Below the pieces are notes generated by a model. The model was not told the origin of the DNA. It did no database searches and worked only from the letters and a program-made list of their open reading frames with translations. DNA of 27,204 bases from WQUF01 sp031549885 (GTDB taxonomy: Bacteria; Bacillota; Clostridia; Clostridiales; Clostridiaceae), in contig JAVBPD010000007.1 of assembly GCA_031549885.1 (NCBI GenBank), forward strand, positions 1 to 27,204, in the 5' to 3' direction. Numbering within the stretch: the first letter of the stretch is position 1; the number at the start of each line of letters is the position of its first letter. Positions 8,271-16,352 of the stretch are shown piece after piece. The position numbers and the translations under genes are program-made.

Positions 8271-8738
8271 TTAAACCTCTTTTCTCATCTTTAACTTCAA
8301 AAAGGCTAAAGCTTTTTTGGCATCAATTTCTGTAATGTTGTTTTCTCCTACAACTTGAGTCTCTATACCTTTCTCTGATTTATTAATGTCAATTATTGTA
8401 TCCATGTATTTGTTTGTCACTACAAATTGAGCCACAGTTCCAATAAAATTTAGCCCAACTACTGGAATATTTCTTTTACCTATTTCTTCAATTGTATTAG
8501 CATAATCTACATCGCTATTACCCCAACCATCAGACGAAATAATAACTCCGTCTACTCTCATAGCTTCAAGCCACTGAGCAGTCCTATTTCCTACGAAATG
8601 TTTCATATTATTGTCTTGAGGTGTACCAACTACAATTACGCCGACGAAATCTATATCTGTGTCATTAGATAAAACGTTTACTAATGGGTCTCTAAAATGA
8701 TGTAAAGATGTTTCTTTTGTTGATGGTCCAATACCCAT
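8271..8738 (-). CDS. prdE: Proline reductase cluster protein PrdE (homologous to the PrdA C-terminal part)
   Basis: 155 aa. By eye it aligns along its whole length with PrdA from the self-cleavage cysteine onward: MGIGPSTKETSLHHFRDPL here against CIGPASKECSRHYFREPL in PrdA, then VDGVIISSDGWGN against VDGAIVTTEGFGN. The Cys that would become the pyruvoyl group is absent; the ATG lies at that position. The second nearby Cys (KEC) is Thr (KET). So it cannot make a pyruvoyl itself. Ribosome site GGAGG lies 6 bases before the ATG and starts at the prdD stop codon. Its role in proline reduction is not firmly established; it probably pairs with PrdD as a structural or maturation partner. Confidence 0.88.
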   Translation of the reverse strand: MGIGPSTKETSLHHFRDPLVNVLSNDTDIDFVGVIVVGTPQDNNMKHFVGNRTAQWLEAMRVDGVIISSDGWGNSDVDYANTIEEIGKRNIPVVGLNFIGTVAQFVVTNKYMDTIIDINKSEKGIETQVVGENNITEIDAKKALAFLKLKMRKEV

Positions 8739-8748
8739 ACTATTCCTC

Positions 8749-9504
8749 CTAAGTCAAGGCGCGAATTGCGCCATCTCTATATTCATTAGGTGAAATTATA
8801 ATAGGAACATTGTTCATATTAATTATGGAAATGCCTCCTGTAAATCCGCTTGGTTCATCAGTAAAAAGCATATTATCATACATAGCACCTTGTCCAGCTA
8901 CTTGTTTTATAAGAACAACTTTCTTTTTATTAGGATTAACCTTATCAAAAAACTCATGAATTTCAGATGCCTCTTTAGCTTCATTTGTCTTTAAGCTATC
9001 TCTTAAGCTTTGCAAATATTTATCTGAAGCTCTAAATGCTGCATTTGTAAAATTTCTGTCAAATACTTCATTGCCCTTTAATTTTACATCTATATGAATA
9101 ATAAAATCTTCTTTTTCGGGCGTTCCTAAACGCCCGAAAAAAATATGATCTTTTAATACCCCTTCTGAAGAACCAAATTCATGCATTTGCCTTCCATCTT
9201 CATCTGAGCCTGTAAGCATTGCATAAACACCAGTTAATGTATGCGAAATACCGCTACCTAATTTACCTAAAACCTTAGTTGAAATAGGTATAATATCCAT
9301 TATAGTGTTAACATTAACCTCATTTTCAAAAGGCTTTATAATATCTATTTCCATATTTAAAACTAATTTTTCATCTTTTAAAATATCATCCACAACATCT
9401 TTATTTATGGTAAGAACATTATTCTTTATGCTCATCTTTTTACCAAATTTAACATCTTCAATATGAAAAGATCTTATAATAAGGCGCCTTAAAATTTGAT
9501 CCAT
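8749..9504 (-). CDS. prdD: Proline reductase cluster protein PrdD (homologous to PrdA before its cleavage site)
   Basis: 251 aa. It aligns by eye with PrdA residues of about 180-428. Shared landmarks are HEFGSSEG against GEFGSSEG, GQGAMYDN against GQGAMHDN, and the C-terminus YRDGAIRALT against VLDGGIHALT. It ends with ALT then a stop, exactly where PrdA continues ALT-Cys into the pyruvoyl-forming cleavage point. I chose the ATG at 9504 because AGGTGG lies 5 bases upstream; the GTG at 9513 overlaps that site. It begins 15 bases after prdB and is followed by prdE after 10 bases. Function unproven; an accessory or alternative subunit of D-proline reductase is the best guess. Confidence 0.88.
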   Translation of the reverse strand: MDQILRRLIIRSFHIEDVKFGKKMSIKNNVLTINKDVVDDILKDEKLVLNMEIDIIKPFENEVNVNTIMDIIPISTKVLGKLGSGISHTLTGVYAMLTGSDEDGRQMHEFGSSEGVLKDHIFFGRLGTPEKEDFIIHIDVKLKGNEVFDRNFTNAAFRASDKYLQSLRDSLKTNEAKEASEIHEFFDKVNPNKKKVVLIKQVAGQGAMYDNMLFTDEPSGFTGGISIINMNNVPIIISPNEYRDGAIRALT

Positions 9505-9519
9505 ATTAACCACCTAGTT

Positions 9520-10245
9520 TTAAATATTTGCTATATATTCATAAGGAAGTGGCACTGTTTTACCTGGTGAATCAATTTCAATTAAATATTTTAAAGTGTC
9601 CTTTAATATTGCTGTTTGCATTTCTATATCATGTGGTGCGCCAGCATTTGCTCCCATTGGAACAAGTGGAGCTACTGCTCTTGGTGAACCATTTTGCCTT
9701 GTTACTGGAGGAAGTGCTGATATTATTATTGTTGGTATACCAGCTTCTTCAATAGCTCTCTGCACGATCGCGGCAGTCCTATGGCAAGTCCCTCACCCTG
9801 CAGTCATAACAACTCCATCAACATTTTCTTCTACTAATTTTTTTGCAATTAAAGGTCCAGTTTCATTTGTGAAAACCTCTTGATTTCCACCACCACCCAT
9901 AAAAGTATAATGCACAGGTGCTACTTCTTTTATATATCCTAATTCTGCAAGTTCTCTCAATCTATCTATTGGAAACATGCAATTTATATCTTTATTTACA
10001 TCTCCATTATCATATCCTCCATGTGATACCATCATATCGGAAGTTTTAGCATCACTTGGAATCATTCTATAGGAAGTATCACCAGCAAAATTAAATCTCT
10101 TATCGCTTTTTAAGTGAATTCCAGCTGCTGAAACTAGTGCTATAGTCATGTCTTTTAGTTCCTTTGTAACTTCAGTCCAAACAGGATTTGGAGTTATTGG
10201 AACATAAATTTCAGACTGTAATCCTTTTACAATTGTTAAATCCAT
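9520..10245 (-). CDS. prdB: D-proline reductase selenoprotein subunit PrdB (in-frame TGA = selenocysteine)
   Basis: The catalytic selenoprotein subunit of D-proline reductase, which attacks the alpha C-N bond of PrdA-bound D-proline to open the ring to 5-aminovalerate. The reading frame starts at the ATG at 10245 (ribosome site AAAGGAGAG), meets TGA at 9795-9793, and continues in the same frame to a TAA at 9522-9520: 241 aa with selenocysteine at residue 151. The context TAGUGTCHR gives a UxxC redox pair (U151, C154). The length agrees with the known PrdB size and the second half (ISALPPVTRQNGSPRAV) is conserved-looking, so the TGA is not a pseudogene stop. The protein is related to the GrdB-type reductase selenoproteins. 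Gene callers would split it into two pieces. Confidence 0.95.
9760..9776 (-). other. Candidate SECIS-like hairpin in prdB
   Basis: Sixteen bases after the TGA there is a short stem, CTGC (9776-9773) with GCAG (9763-9760), around a 9-base loop that has G as its second base. Position fits a bacterial SECIS element, but a 4-base stem is weak. Confidence 0.3.
9793..9795 (-). other. Selenocysteine codon (TGA) of prdB
   Basis: In-frame TGA between GCA-GGG and GGG-ACT-TGC, encoding U in AGUGTC. See the prdB entry for why it is read through. Confidence 0.93.
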
Positions 10246-10246
10246 T

Positions 10247-10519
10247 TTACTCTCCTTTCATTTTCATTTTAGCTTTTTCAATGTTATTAACATATTTTTC
10301 ATTTGGTACAGGCTCTAATACCTCTGGATATGTCATTAAAAAGCCAACCTCTTGACCAATTTTTAAGCTATATTCTGTTATTAACATCCTTAAAGGTATT
10401 TTTAACTGACCAAGCCTTCCTTTTAAATCTATTGTTACAGAAGCATCTGTTACTTCAGTTATAATACCTTCATACATTCTTTCAGTTGAAATATACTTAA
10501 GTCTTTCCAACACTTTCAC
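10247..10519 (-). CDS. Small conserved-context protein between prdA and prdB, CBO2463/CBO2479-domain-like
   Basis: Up to 90 aa, no membrane segment or signal. The centre (YEGIITEVTDASVTIDLKGR, about residues 16-35, then LGQLKIPLRMLI) alternates beta-forming residues and looks like a small beta-barrel of SH3/OB/S1 type. I recall a small protein with this appearance in proline reductase clusters of C. botulinum (named for the CBO2463/CBO2479 loci), but cannot confirm it here. The start is uncertain: GTG 10519, GTG 10513 or TTG 10510; AGGTG at 10521-10517 best serves the TTG (6-base gap). The stop is 1 base before the prdB ATG, and the prdB ribosome site lies in its last codons. Cotranslation with prdB suggests a folding, assembly or maturation role; function unknown. 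Confidence 0.75.
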   Translation of the reverse strand: MKVLERLKYISTERMYEGIITEVTDASVTIDLKGRLGQLKIPLRMLITEYSLKIGQEVGFLMTYPEVLEPVPNEKYVNNIEKAKMKMKGE

Positions 10520-10523
10520 CTAA

Positions 10524-12422
10524 TTATTCTTTTTCATAAATTTCTGCACGCTTTTTGCTCTTTTCTAATACTTGTTCATTTTCTACTAATTCAATCTTCT
10601 TCCCTAAAGCTTTTTCAATTGCTTCAATGTTATTTAATTTAACATTTGGATTCCATTTCTTTTCTGCAGGAGCAACTTCTTCTTCTCCCATAGCTGCTTT
10701 TAACATATAAAGAGCACGCACTGCATCTTCTTCACAAAGTGTATTATTGCATAATATTTCATTTTCAATGCCTTGTTTTGATTTATTATTATCTATCATA
10801 TAATTCATGTATTTATTTCCAACAACTAGAGCTCCTTGAACTGCGCTATAGCTTACACCAACAACTTTCACGCCTCTTTGACCAATTTGCTCAATATGTG
10901 AAGCAAAATCTATATGATTGTTTCCAAAACCTTCTGTAGTCACTATAGCTCCATCAACATCCATAGCTTCCACCATCATTCCAAGCCTTTTTGACACATA
11001 GAATTTTTCTGCATTTATTTGTGGAGAACCTACAAAAATAACGCCCACTAAATCAATTTCTTCATCATTCATAGCAAAAGTTACAAGTGGCTCTCTGAAA
11101 TAATGCCTTGAGCATTCCTTAGAAGCTGGCCCAATACAGGTTAAAGCATGAATACCACCATCCAAAACTTCAGTTGGCGAGAGCATAATTGGAAGATTTC
11201 CTAAATCAACATTAGGTTTTGCGCCTAAAGTTCCTACAGGCTCAACTGGAAGTATTAAGTTATCATGCATAGCGCCTTGTCCCATGATCTCTTTTACAAT
11301 TACTATCTTTTTATTTCCAGGTCTTCTTGTATGATAAAATTCCTCTTCCTTTGTAACTAAAGAAGCATCGGCTAATTTTAATGCCTTTCTTACTTCTTCT
11401 GTTATATAATCTGAAGCTTTATGGGCAGCAAGTGGCCCAGGCCTTTCCATATTTGTTCCTGCTTTAATTGTAACTTCAGTTTTAATAAAGATATCTCCCT
11501 TATCTGGTGCTCCTGGTCTTCCCCACATTATGTTTTTATCAAACTCTCCTTCAGAAGATCCAAATTCTCCAATTTGAACACCATTTTCATCAGTTCCAGT
11601 TAGCACAAAAACAACTCCGTCAATGACACGAGTTAATCCAACACCAACTTCTCCATCTTCTTTTGTAGCAATAGGTTGAACATCCATTATTGTTTCGCTG
11701 TATTCACCATATTTATCAGGTGTTATTATTTCTAGTTTAACATTTGTAACAAGATGTTCAGTATCACATGCTTCTTTGCATAAATCCTCAGGATTTCTTA
11801 AAATTAAGGTAGTGCCATCTATTCTAGTTTCATCACCAAATTCAATTTTATCTATTTTAAAATATTTCCTCTTTAGACTTCTAATTATTTTAGCACTTAG
11901 TTTAACAGAGCCTTCCTTTTTATTTTCATTAGTTATTTCTATCGCAGAAGCCAAAGGTTTAAGGGCTTCTACGTTACTAGGGACATTTATTGGCGTATAC
12001 ATCCCACTATAAGATATTGGTATTTCTAAATTTATATCCTTGCCTTCGCCAATATGGATTTTTATTGTTTGGTTTGAGCAATTTAAAGGTACATTTAAAG
12101 GCTCTTCTTTAATAGGTTTTTCTAAAGCAATCTCTTCTAAGGCTTCATCCTTTAATGGAGCTGTTTTAGATTGTTCAACTTTTACATATTCATCAGTAAT
12201 TGGTATAAGTGCATCTATGGTCTTTGTCAACACTTGTCCTAAAACTTCCCCAATTTTATAACAGTTTTCTGGTATTTTTAAAAGTCCAGAATCTTCTAAA
12301 TCAGAAAAAATAGCTGGATCTTCTAAATTTGATGGATCAATTACAGTGCCGGCTTCAAATCTGCAGCATGTTACTGCAAAATCTTTAGCATGTTCTTTTG
12401 CTGTCTCAGCTGTAATAGACAT
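10524..12422 (-). CDS. prdA: D-proline reductase proprotein PrdA (pyruvoyl-forming)
   Basis: Makes the two PrdA-derived subunits of D-proline reductase. The 632-aa proprotein is known in relatives to cleave itself at an internal Cys that becomes a pyruvoyl group, which binds the D-proline nitrogen. Here the site is ALT-Cys429-IGP, giving predicted pieces of about 428 and 204 residues, in line with the 45 and 23 kDa chains known from C. sticklandii. The N-terminal ~170 residues are absent from the homologous PrdD and carry a CC pair (19-20). Other landmarks: FGSSEG near 287-292 and GQGAMHDN near 381-388. The ATG at 12422 has AAAGGAGG 8 bases upstream and lies 16 bases after the true, read-through end of prdC, so the two are in one operon. 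Confidence 0.95.
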   Translation of the reverse strand: MSITAETAKEHAKDFAVTCCRFEAGTVIDPSNLEDPAIFSDLEDSGLLKIPENCYKIGEVLGQVLTKTIDALIPITDEYVKVEQSKTAPLKDEALEEIALEKPIKEEPLNVPLNCSNQTIKIHIGEGKDINLEIPISYSGMYTPINVPSNVEALKPLASAIEITNENKKEGSVKLSAKIIRSLKRKYFKIDKIEFGDETRIDGTTLILRNPEDLCKEACDTEHLVTNVKLEIITPDKYGEYSETIMDVQPIATKEDGEVGVGLTRVIDGVVFVLTGTDENGVQIGEFGSSEGEFDKNIMWGRPGAPDKGDIFIKTEVTIKAGTNMERPGPLAAHKASDYITEEVRKALKLADASLVTKEEEFYHTRRPGNKKIVIVKEIMGQGAMHDNLILPVEPVGTLGAKPNVDLGNLPIMLSPTEVLDGGIHALTCIGPASKECSRHYFREPLVTFAMNDEEIDLVGVIFVGSPQINAEKFYVSKRLGMMVEAMDVDGAIVTTEGFGNNHIDFASHIEQIGQRGVKVVGVSYSAVQGALVVGNKYMNYMIDNNKSKQGIENEILCNNTLCEEDAVRALYMLKAAMGEEEVAPAEKKWNPNVKLNNIEAIEKALGKKIELVENEQVLEKSKKRAEIYEKE

Positions 12423-12438
12423 AAAAATTCCTCCTTTT

Positions 12439-13731
12439 TTACCTCATTTTTCTGTATAACCTATGGCCACAGGCCCTAAGCACATTATCAGTGGAATGGT
12501 AAACTCTTACTCCCAACCTAGGAGCAACTTCCATAACGGTGTTAGTTCACTCCTCGCAGGTGCCAGTTATTATAGCTTCAGCACCTTTTGATTTAAGCTT
12601 TAAAACAGATTCTGCTTGACCTGGACAGCATCCAGGCTTCTCACATCTAAATCTGCCATTAACATCCTTCATACGTTTACATTTTTCCTGCGCAACTACT
12701 TGCCCTCCCATTGATGTTACAATTTCAGAAAGCCGATCTTCCATAGCTCCACATTCGCACGCTAGTATTCCAAATTTTCCAGCATCATTTACTTCTGGCA
12801 TAGAAACAAATACACCGCCTAAAACTTTTGTTATAGTAGATTCTTCACTGCCATGTTTTCCTGTAAATGGTCCACCTAGAACAATCTCTCCATGGGGTTC
12901 TACATACCCTCCACAAAGATCTATATAATGTTTAATGGGCATTCCAATTGGTTCATCTAAAAATACCTTTGCAGAATTTTGAGCATAAGAAAGTCTTCCT
13001 CCAATTGTGAAATCTTTTGTTATTACTGGTTTTCTATCCTCAATTGCCTCTACAATCCTTTTAACTGTTTCCACATTAGATATTAAAGCGTTTACAGAAG
13101 TAGGAAGCGCTCCTGGCATTAACTCTTTTTTTAAAATTTCTCTAACAATTACCCTCTCATCTCCAGCAGGATAAATATCAGGCAAATATTTTATAGAAAT
13201 GTTAGGTTCATTTTTAATAACTTTTGCAATAGCTATCATTTCATTTTTATGCTTTGGTTTAATAGCAATAAAGCCATTAGATGCATTAGTCATTTCCATA
13301 GCATATTTTATTCCTCTGACAATTTTATCAGGTTCATTTAACAAAACTTTCATATTGTGAGCTAAAACTGGTTCACATTCGGCTGCATTTAATATTACGC
13401 ATCCACCCTTTAAATCTATATTATATTTTACATGGGTTGGAAATCCAGCTCCACCTGCGCCAACTATTCCTGCTTCTTTAATGGCTTCTAAATTATTATT
13501 TGTATCTTTGATTTTTACATATTCATCTGGTTGAAAATGGTCCATAGCTATTTTTATAAATTTTTCATTTACTTCTATAACTTCACCATATACACTAGAA
13601 TGAATATAAGCGCCAAGTCCTTCAAAAGTTCCTATTAGTTGCCCTTTTTTAACCTTTTCCCCTAAATTTACTATTGGTTTGGAAGGTGCACCTACATGTT
13701 GTTTCATATCAATTATTACATAATTTAGCAC
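12439..13731 (-). CDS. prdC: PrdC, RnfC-like selenoprotein for electron transfer to proline reductase
   Basis: A soluble RnfC-like protein thought to pass electrons from NADH to D-proline reductase. The frame meets TGA at 12549-12547 after the residues GTCEE and stays open for 35 more sense codons to a TAA at 12441-12439, directly before the prdA ribosome site. I read the TGA as selenocysteine 395, making a CxxU redox motif (C392-E-E-U395) and a 430-aa protein. RnfC features are the N-terminal lipoyl-like segment (KPIVNLGEKVKKGQ), the nucleotide/flavin motif GIVGAGGAGFPTHVK (about 88-102) and LNAAECEP. The C-terminal third is Cys-rich (ACECGAM, CEKPGCCPGQ). I chose GTG at 13731 because AAGGGGG precedes it by 7 bases; the in-frame ATG at 13755 lies before that site and has none. 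First gene of the prd operon. Confidence 0.9.
12507..12527 (-). other. Candidate SECIS-like hairpin in prdC
   Basis: Nineteen bases after the TGA begins a 7-base stem, TTGCTCC (12527-12521) with GGAGTAA (12513-12507, one G-U pair), around the 7-base loop TAGGTTG. Distance, stem size and a GGU in the loop all resemble bacterial SECIS elements. Confidence 0.5.
12547..12549 (-). other. Selenocysteine codon (TGA) of prdC
   Basis: In-frame TGA directly after TGC-GAG-GAG, giving C-E-E-U. The downstream frame encodes plausible protein and ends just before the prdA ribosome site. Confidence 0.88.
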
Positions 13732-13801
13732 ATTATCACCCCCTTTATAATACATATATAAGCAATGTGCAGTAAGATTTTTTAATATTAGGAATTTTTA
13801 T

Positions 13802-13832
13802 TTGTGATAATTCTTTAACAAATAATTGTCAA
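13802..13832 (-). promoter_or_regulatory. prd operon promoter with a Rex-like inverted repeat
   Basis: On the minus strand, TTGACA (13832-13827), 17 bases, TATCAC (13809-13804). The -35 is perfect; the -10 matches at 4 of 6. The spacer and -10 overlap an imperfect inverted repeat, TTGT...ACAA with flanking AT pairs (13801-13823), resembling a Rex site but two bases longer than the 18-base consensus. The 13732-14057 gap otherwise holds AT-rich noncoding DNA and the GH65 terminator; I saw no sigma-54 element there. Confidence 0.5.
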
Positions 13833-14039
13833 AAAAAACCAATTATAAAATAATAATTTATAATATATAACAAATGTATATATTATATTTATTATTCACC
13901 ATAATTCTATTAGTATTCTTAATTAACCGCTATTTTTAGGTAAATATAATACAAGTATAATTGTTATTCTATTTTTTATTATATCACTTTTTATAGCCTT
14001 TTGTAAGATTAGTGTAAATTATTTCTTACTAAAAAAATG

Positions 14040-14076
14040 TTTAAAAACTTCTGATAATTATTCAGAAGTTTTTAAA
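14040..14076 (-). terminator. Terminator overlapping the end of the GH65 gene
   Basis: A perfect 15-base stem (14040-14054 and 14062-14076) with a 7-base loop, followed on the minus strand by ACA and seven T. The upstream arm encodes the last sense codons of the GH65 gene and its stop codon lies at the loop. Confidence 0.85.
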
Positions 14077-16343
14077 CATATAATATTATTATTTAAAATA
14101 TATTCTTTATTAAAAATATTGATCTTTTTTTCTTTTCCACTTAAAAGAGTAAAAATGCTTTTATCTTTCCTTACTTCAATTTGAATTAAACTTTCCTCAA
14201 ATTGTATCTTAAATTTATACATTTCCCATTTATCTGGAATCCATGGATTAAAAAATATTCCTTTTTCTTTAATCCTAAGACCACAAAAGCCATATACAAT
14301 AGCCATATAATTTCCGCCCATATTAGCTGTATGAATGCCATCCTTAGTATTTTGATGAGTGTCAAATAAATCAAGCTTAGCTGAATCTCCAAAATAACTA
14401 AAAGCTTTATCGTATAATTTTAATTTTGAAGCTACAATGCTAAATATACATGTGGACAGTGAAGAATCATGTGTAGTTATTTTCTCATAATATAAAAATG
14501 AATTCATAATAGTATCCACTGTTTCTTCATCTTCAAATATAAAATGTGAAAGAACAGTATCTGGTTGTTTACAAACTTGATGCCTGTATAAATATAGCGG
14601 ATGATAATGCATAAGCAGAGGAAATTTATCCTTTGGTGTGCTTTCAATATTCCACATTGCTTTTTTTAAAAATGAATCATCTTGAGGGCTTATTCTTAGC
14701 TCTTTATCATAAGGTATATACATGTTTTCCGCTGCTCTTTGAAATTCCTCTATTTCTTTATAGTTTAAAATTATCTTTTCTTTTACTCTTTTTATTAAAT
14801 TTTTTTCTTCTAACATTTTATAAATTTTTACTGCCCAAAGCAAATTATGCTTTGCACATACATTAGTATAGTAATTATTGTTTACAATACATGTATATTC
14901 ATCAGGTCCTGTAACGTCGTTTATGTGAAATTTACCTTTATAATAATTCCCAACATCCATCCAAAGCCTTGCTGTTTCAAATAATATTTCTGCTCCTTTT
15001 TTTTCAATTAAATCAAGATCTTTAGTTACTAAATAATAATCTATTATAGAATGAGCGATATCTCCACTAATATGATATTGAGCTGTTCCTGATGGAAAAT
15101 AGCCAGAGCATTCTTTGCCCATTATAGTTCTCCAAGGATATAGAGCGCCTTTTTTATGGCCTAATATTTTGGCATTTTCTCTTGCACTATCTAAAATATG
15201 ATATCTATATTCAATTAAACTCTTTGATATTTCTGGATACGTTAGTATAAAAAATGGCTGAATATACATCTCTGTATCCCAAAAATAATGACCTTCATAT
15301 CCTTCTCCACTTAACCCTTTTGCTGGAATATTGCCAAATTCATCTTTGCTAACAGATTGGATCAATTGATATAAGTTATAGTTAACTGCTAAGCTTAACT
15401 CTTCATCGCCCTCAATTTCTATATATGCTTTTTTCCAATAATTATATAAATAATCTATTTGTTCTTTATATATCATTTCTAAATCAACGCTTAAAGCTTC
15501 TTCCATTAATTTCTTTGAAGATAAAACCACATCATTAAACCTAAGAGAATCGCAAAATATAGAGTATTTAACTAATTTTATAGTCTCATCCTGTGATATA
15601 TTTACCATTGCATCATAAATAGCATTGTGGTTTATTAATTTATTTTCATAAACCCCTTGCTTTGAAAGTACATTTTTCACACAGGTGCACACCTTTAAAT
15701 TTGACCTTGATGTTTTTGTGACTAAATAGGAACATCCATCTTCTACTTTATTTTCAAAAGGAATTAAATGATTGAAGCTATCTCTTGCTACCCGTGGATC
15801 ATTAGGATCGCTGTAATTTGTAACTTCTCCAATATGAGTTGATATTAAATTAATTTTCCCATAAAAATTTAAAGCTTTAACTGAGTACTCAATGGTAAAT
15901 AAAGAAAGCCTCTTAAAGGATGTCATTCTCTTAATTGTGATTTCAGCTTTTTTTCCCTTTGGAGATTGCCAAATAATTCTTCTTAAAGTGTAACCCTCCT
16001 CCATGTTTAGAATTCTAGAGGTTTCTAAAATCTTTCCTTCAAACATGGTAAATTTTTCGCCATCAATAATCATATCTATACCTTGAGAATCCACCACATT
16101 AAGCATAGTCTGCTTATCCTCAACTAATCCGTAGAGCCTCTCTGCTTGTTTCATATCTGCAATATCATAAAAACCATTAATATAAGACCCTCTAATTGAC
16201 TCTATACCTTCTTTATATCCCTCTTCAAAGGATGATCTAATTCCAATATAACCATTTGCATTATGAAATATAGTCTCATTAAGCATTAACGAATTTTTAT
16301 CTAGCTTCAAGTTTTTTATTTCATATATTTTATTATTTTTCAT
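14058..16343 (-). CDS. Glycoside hydrolase family 65 phosphorylase (kojibiose phosphorylase-like)
   Basis: A cytosolic inverting phosphorylase that splits an alpha-glucosidic bond with phosphate to give beta-glucose 1-phosphate and a sugar or polyol. 761 aa, the usual GH65 length: N-terminal beta-sandwich (about 1-270), (alpha/alpha)6 catalytic barrel (about 300-690), short C-terminal beta domain. Landmarks are FWDTEM (354-359), the general acid Glu482 in DVTGPDEY, and KQPDTVL (592-598) in the substrate/phosphate site. The loop ECSGYFPSGTAQYHIS (about 411-426) resembles kojibiose-type phosphorylases rather than the ECHNEW-type loop I associate with maltose and trehalose phosphorylases. Nigerose, glucosyl-rhamnose or glucosylglycerol phosphorylase remain possible. 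Ribosome site AAGGTG. Last gene of the sugar transport operon; no beta-phosphoglucomutase gene is in the window. Confidence 0.88.
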   Translation of the reverse strand: MKNNKIYEIKNLKLDKNSLMLNETIFHNANGYIGIRSSFEEGYKEGIESIRGSYINGFYDIADMKQAERLYGLVEDKQTMLNVVDSQGIDMIIDGEKFTMFEGKILETSRILNMEEGYTLRRIIWQSPKGKKAEITIKRMTSFKRLSLFTIEYSVKALNFYGKINLISTHIGEVTNYSDPNDPRVARDSFNHLIPFENKVEDGCSYLVTKTSRSNLKVCTCVKNVLSKQGVYENKLINHNAIYDAMVNISQDETIKLVKYSIFCDSLRFNDVVLSSKKLMEEALSVDLEMIYKEQIDYLYNYWKKAYIEIEGDEELSLAVNYNLYQLIQSVSKDEFGNIPAKGLSGEGYEGHYFWDTEMYIQPFFILTYPEISKSLIEYRYHILDSARENAKILGHKKGALYPWRTIMGKECSGYFPSGTAQYHISGDIAHSIIDYYLVTKDLDLIEKKGAEILFETARLWMDVGNYYKGKFHINDVTGPDEYTCIVNNNYYTNVCAKHNLLWAVKIYKMLEEKNLIKRVKEKIILNYKEIEEFQRAAENMYIPYDKELRISPQDDSFLKKAMWNIESTPKDKFPLLMHYHPLYLYRHQVCKQPDTVLSHFIFEDEETVDTIMNSFLYYEKITTHDSSLSTCIFSIVASKLKLYDKAFSYFGDSAKLDLFDTHQNTKDGIHTANMGGNYMAIVYGFCGLRIKEKGIFFNPWIPDKWEMYKFKIQFEESLIQIEVRKDKSIFTLLSGKEKKINIFNKEYILNNNIICLKTSE

Positions 16344-16352
16344 TTAAACACC

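Noticed and set aside
8271..9504. prdD/prdE as a frameshifted or broken prdA copy
   Set aside because: Both have intact frames, a good ribosome site lies between them, and separate prdD and prdE genes are known in other Clostridia.
9528..9883. Plus-strand open frames opposite prdB
   Set aside because: Antisense shadows of a recoded gene; no family features.
9520..10245. prdB as a pseudogene or two separate genes split by a TGA
   Set aside because: The same frame continues with conserved-looking protein after TGA, the length fits PrdB, and PrdB is a known selenoprotein. The apparent downstream start has no ribosome site.
13732..14057. A small gene or sigma-54 promoter in the gap before prdC
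   Set aside because: The stretch is AT-rich with frequent stops in all frames and no GG-N10-GC match; it holds a sigma-A promoter and the tail of the GH65 gene terminator.
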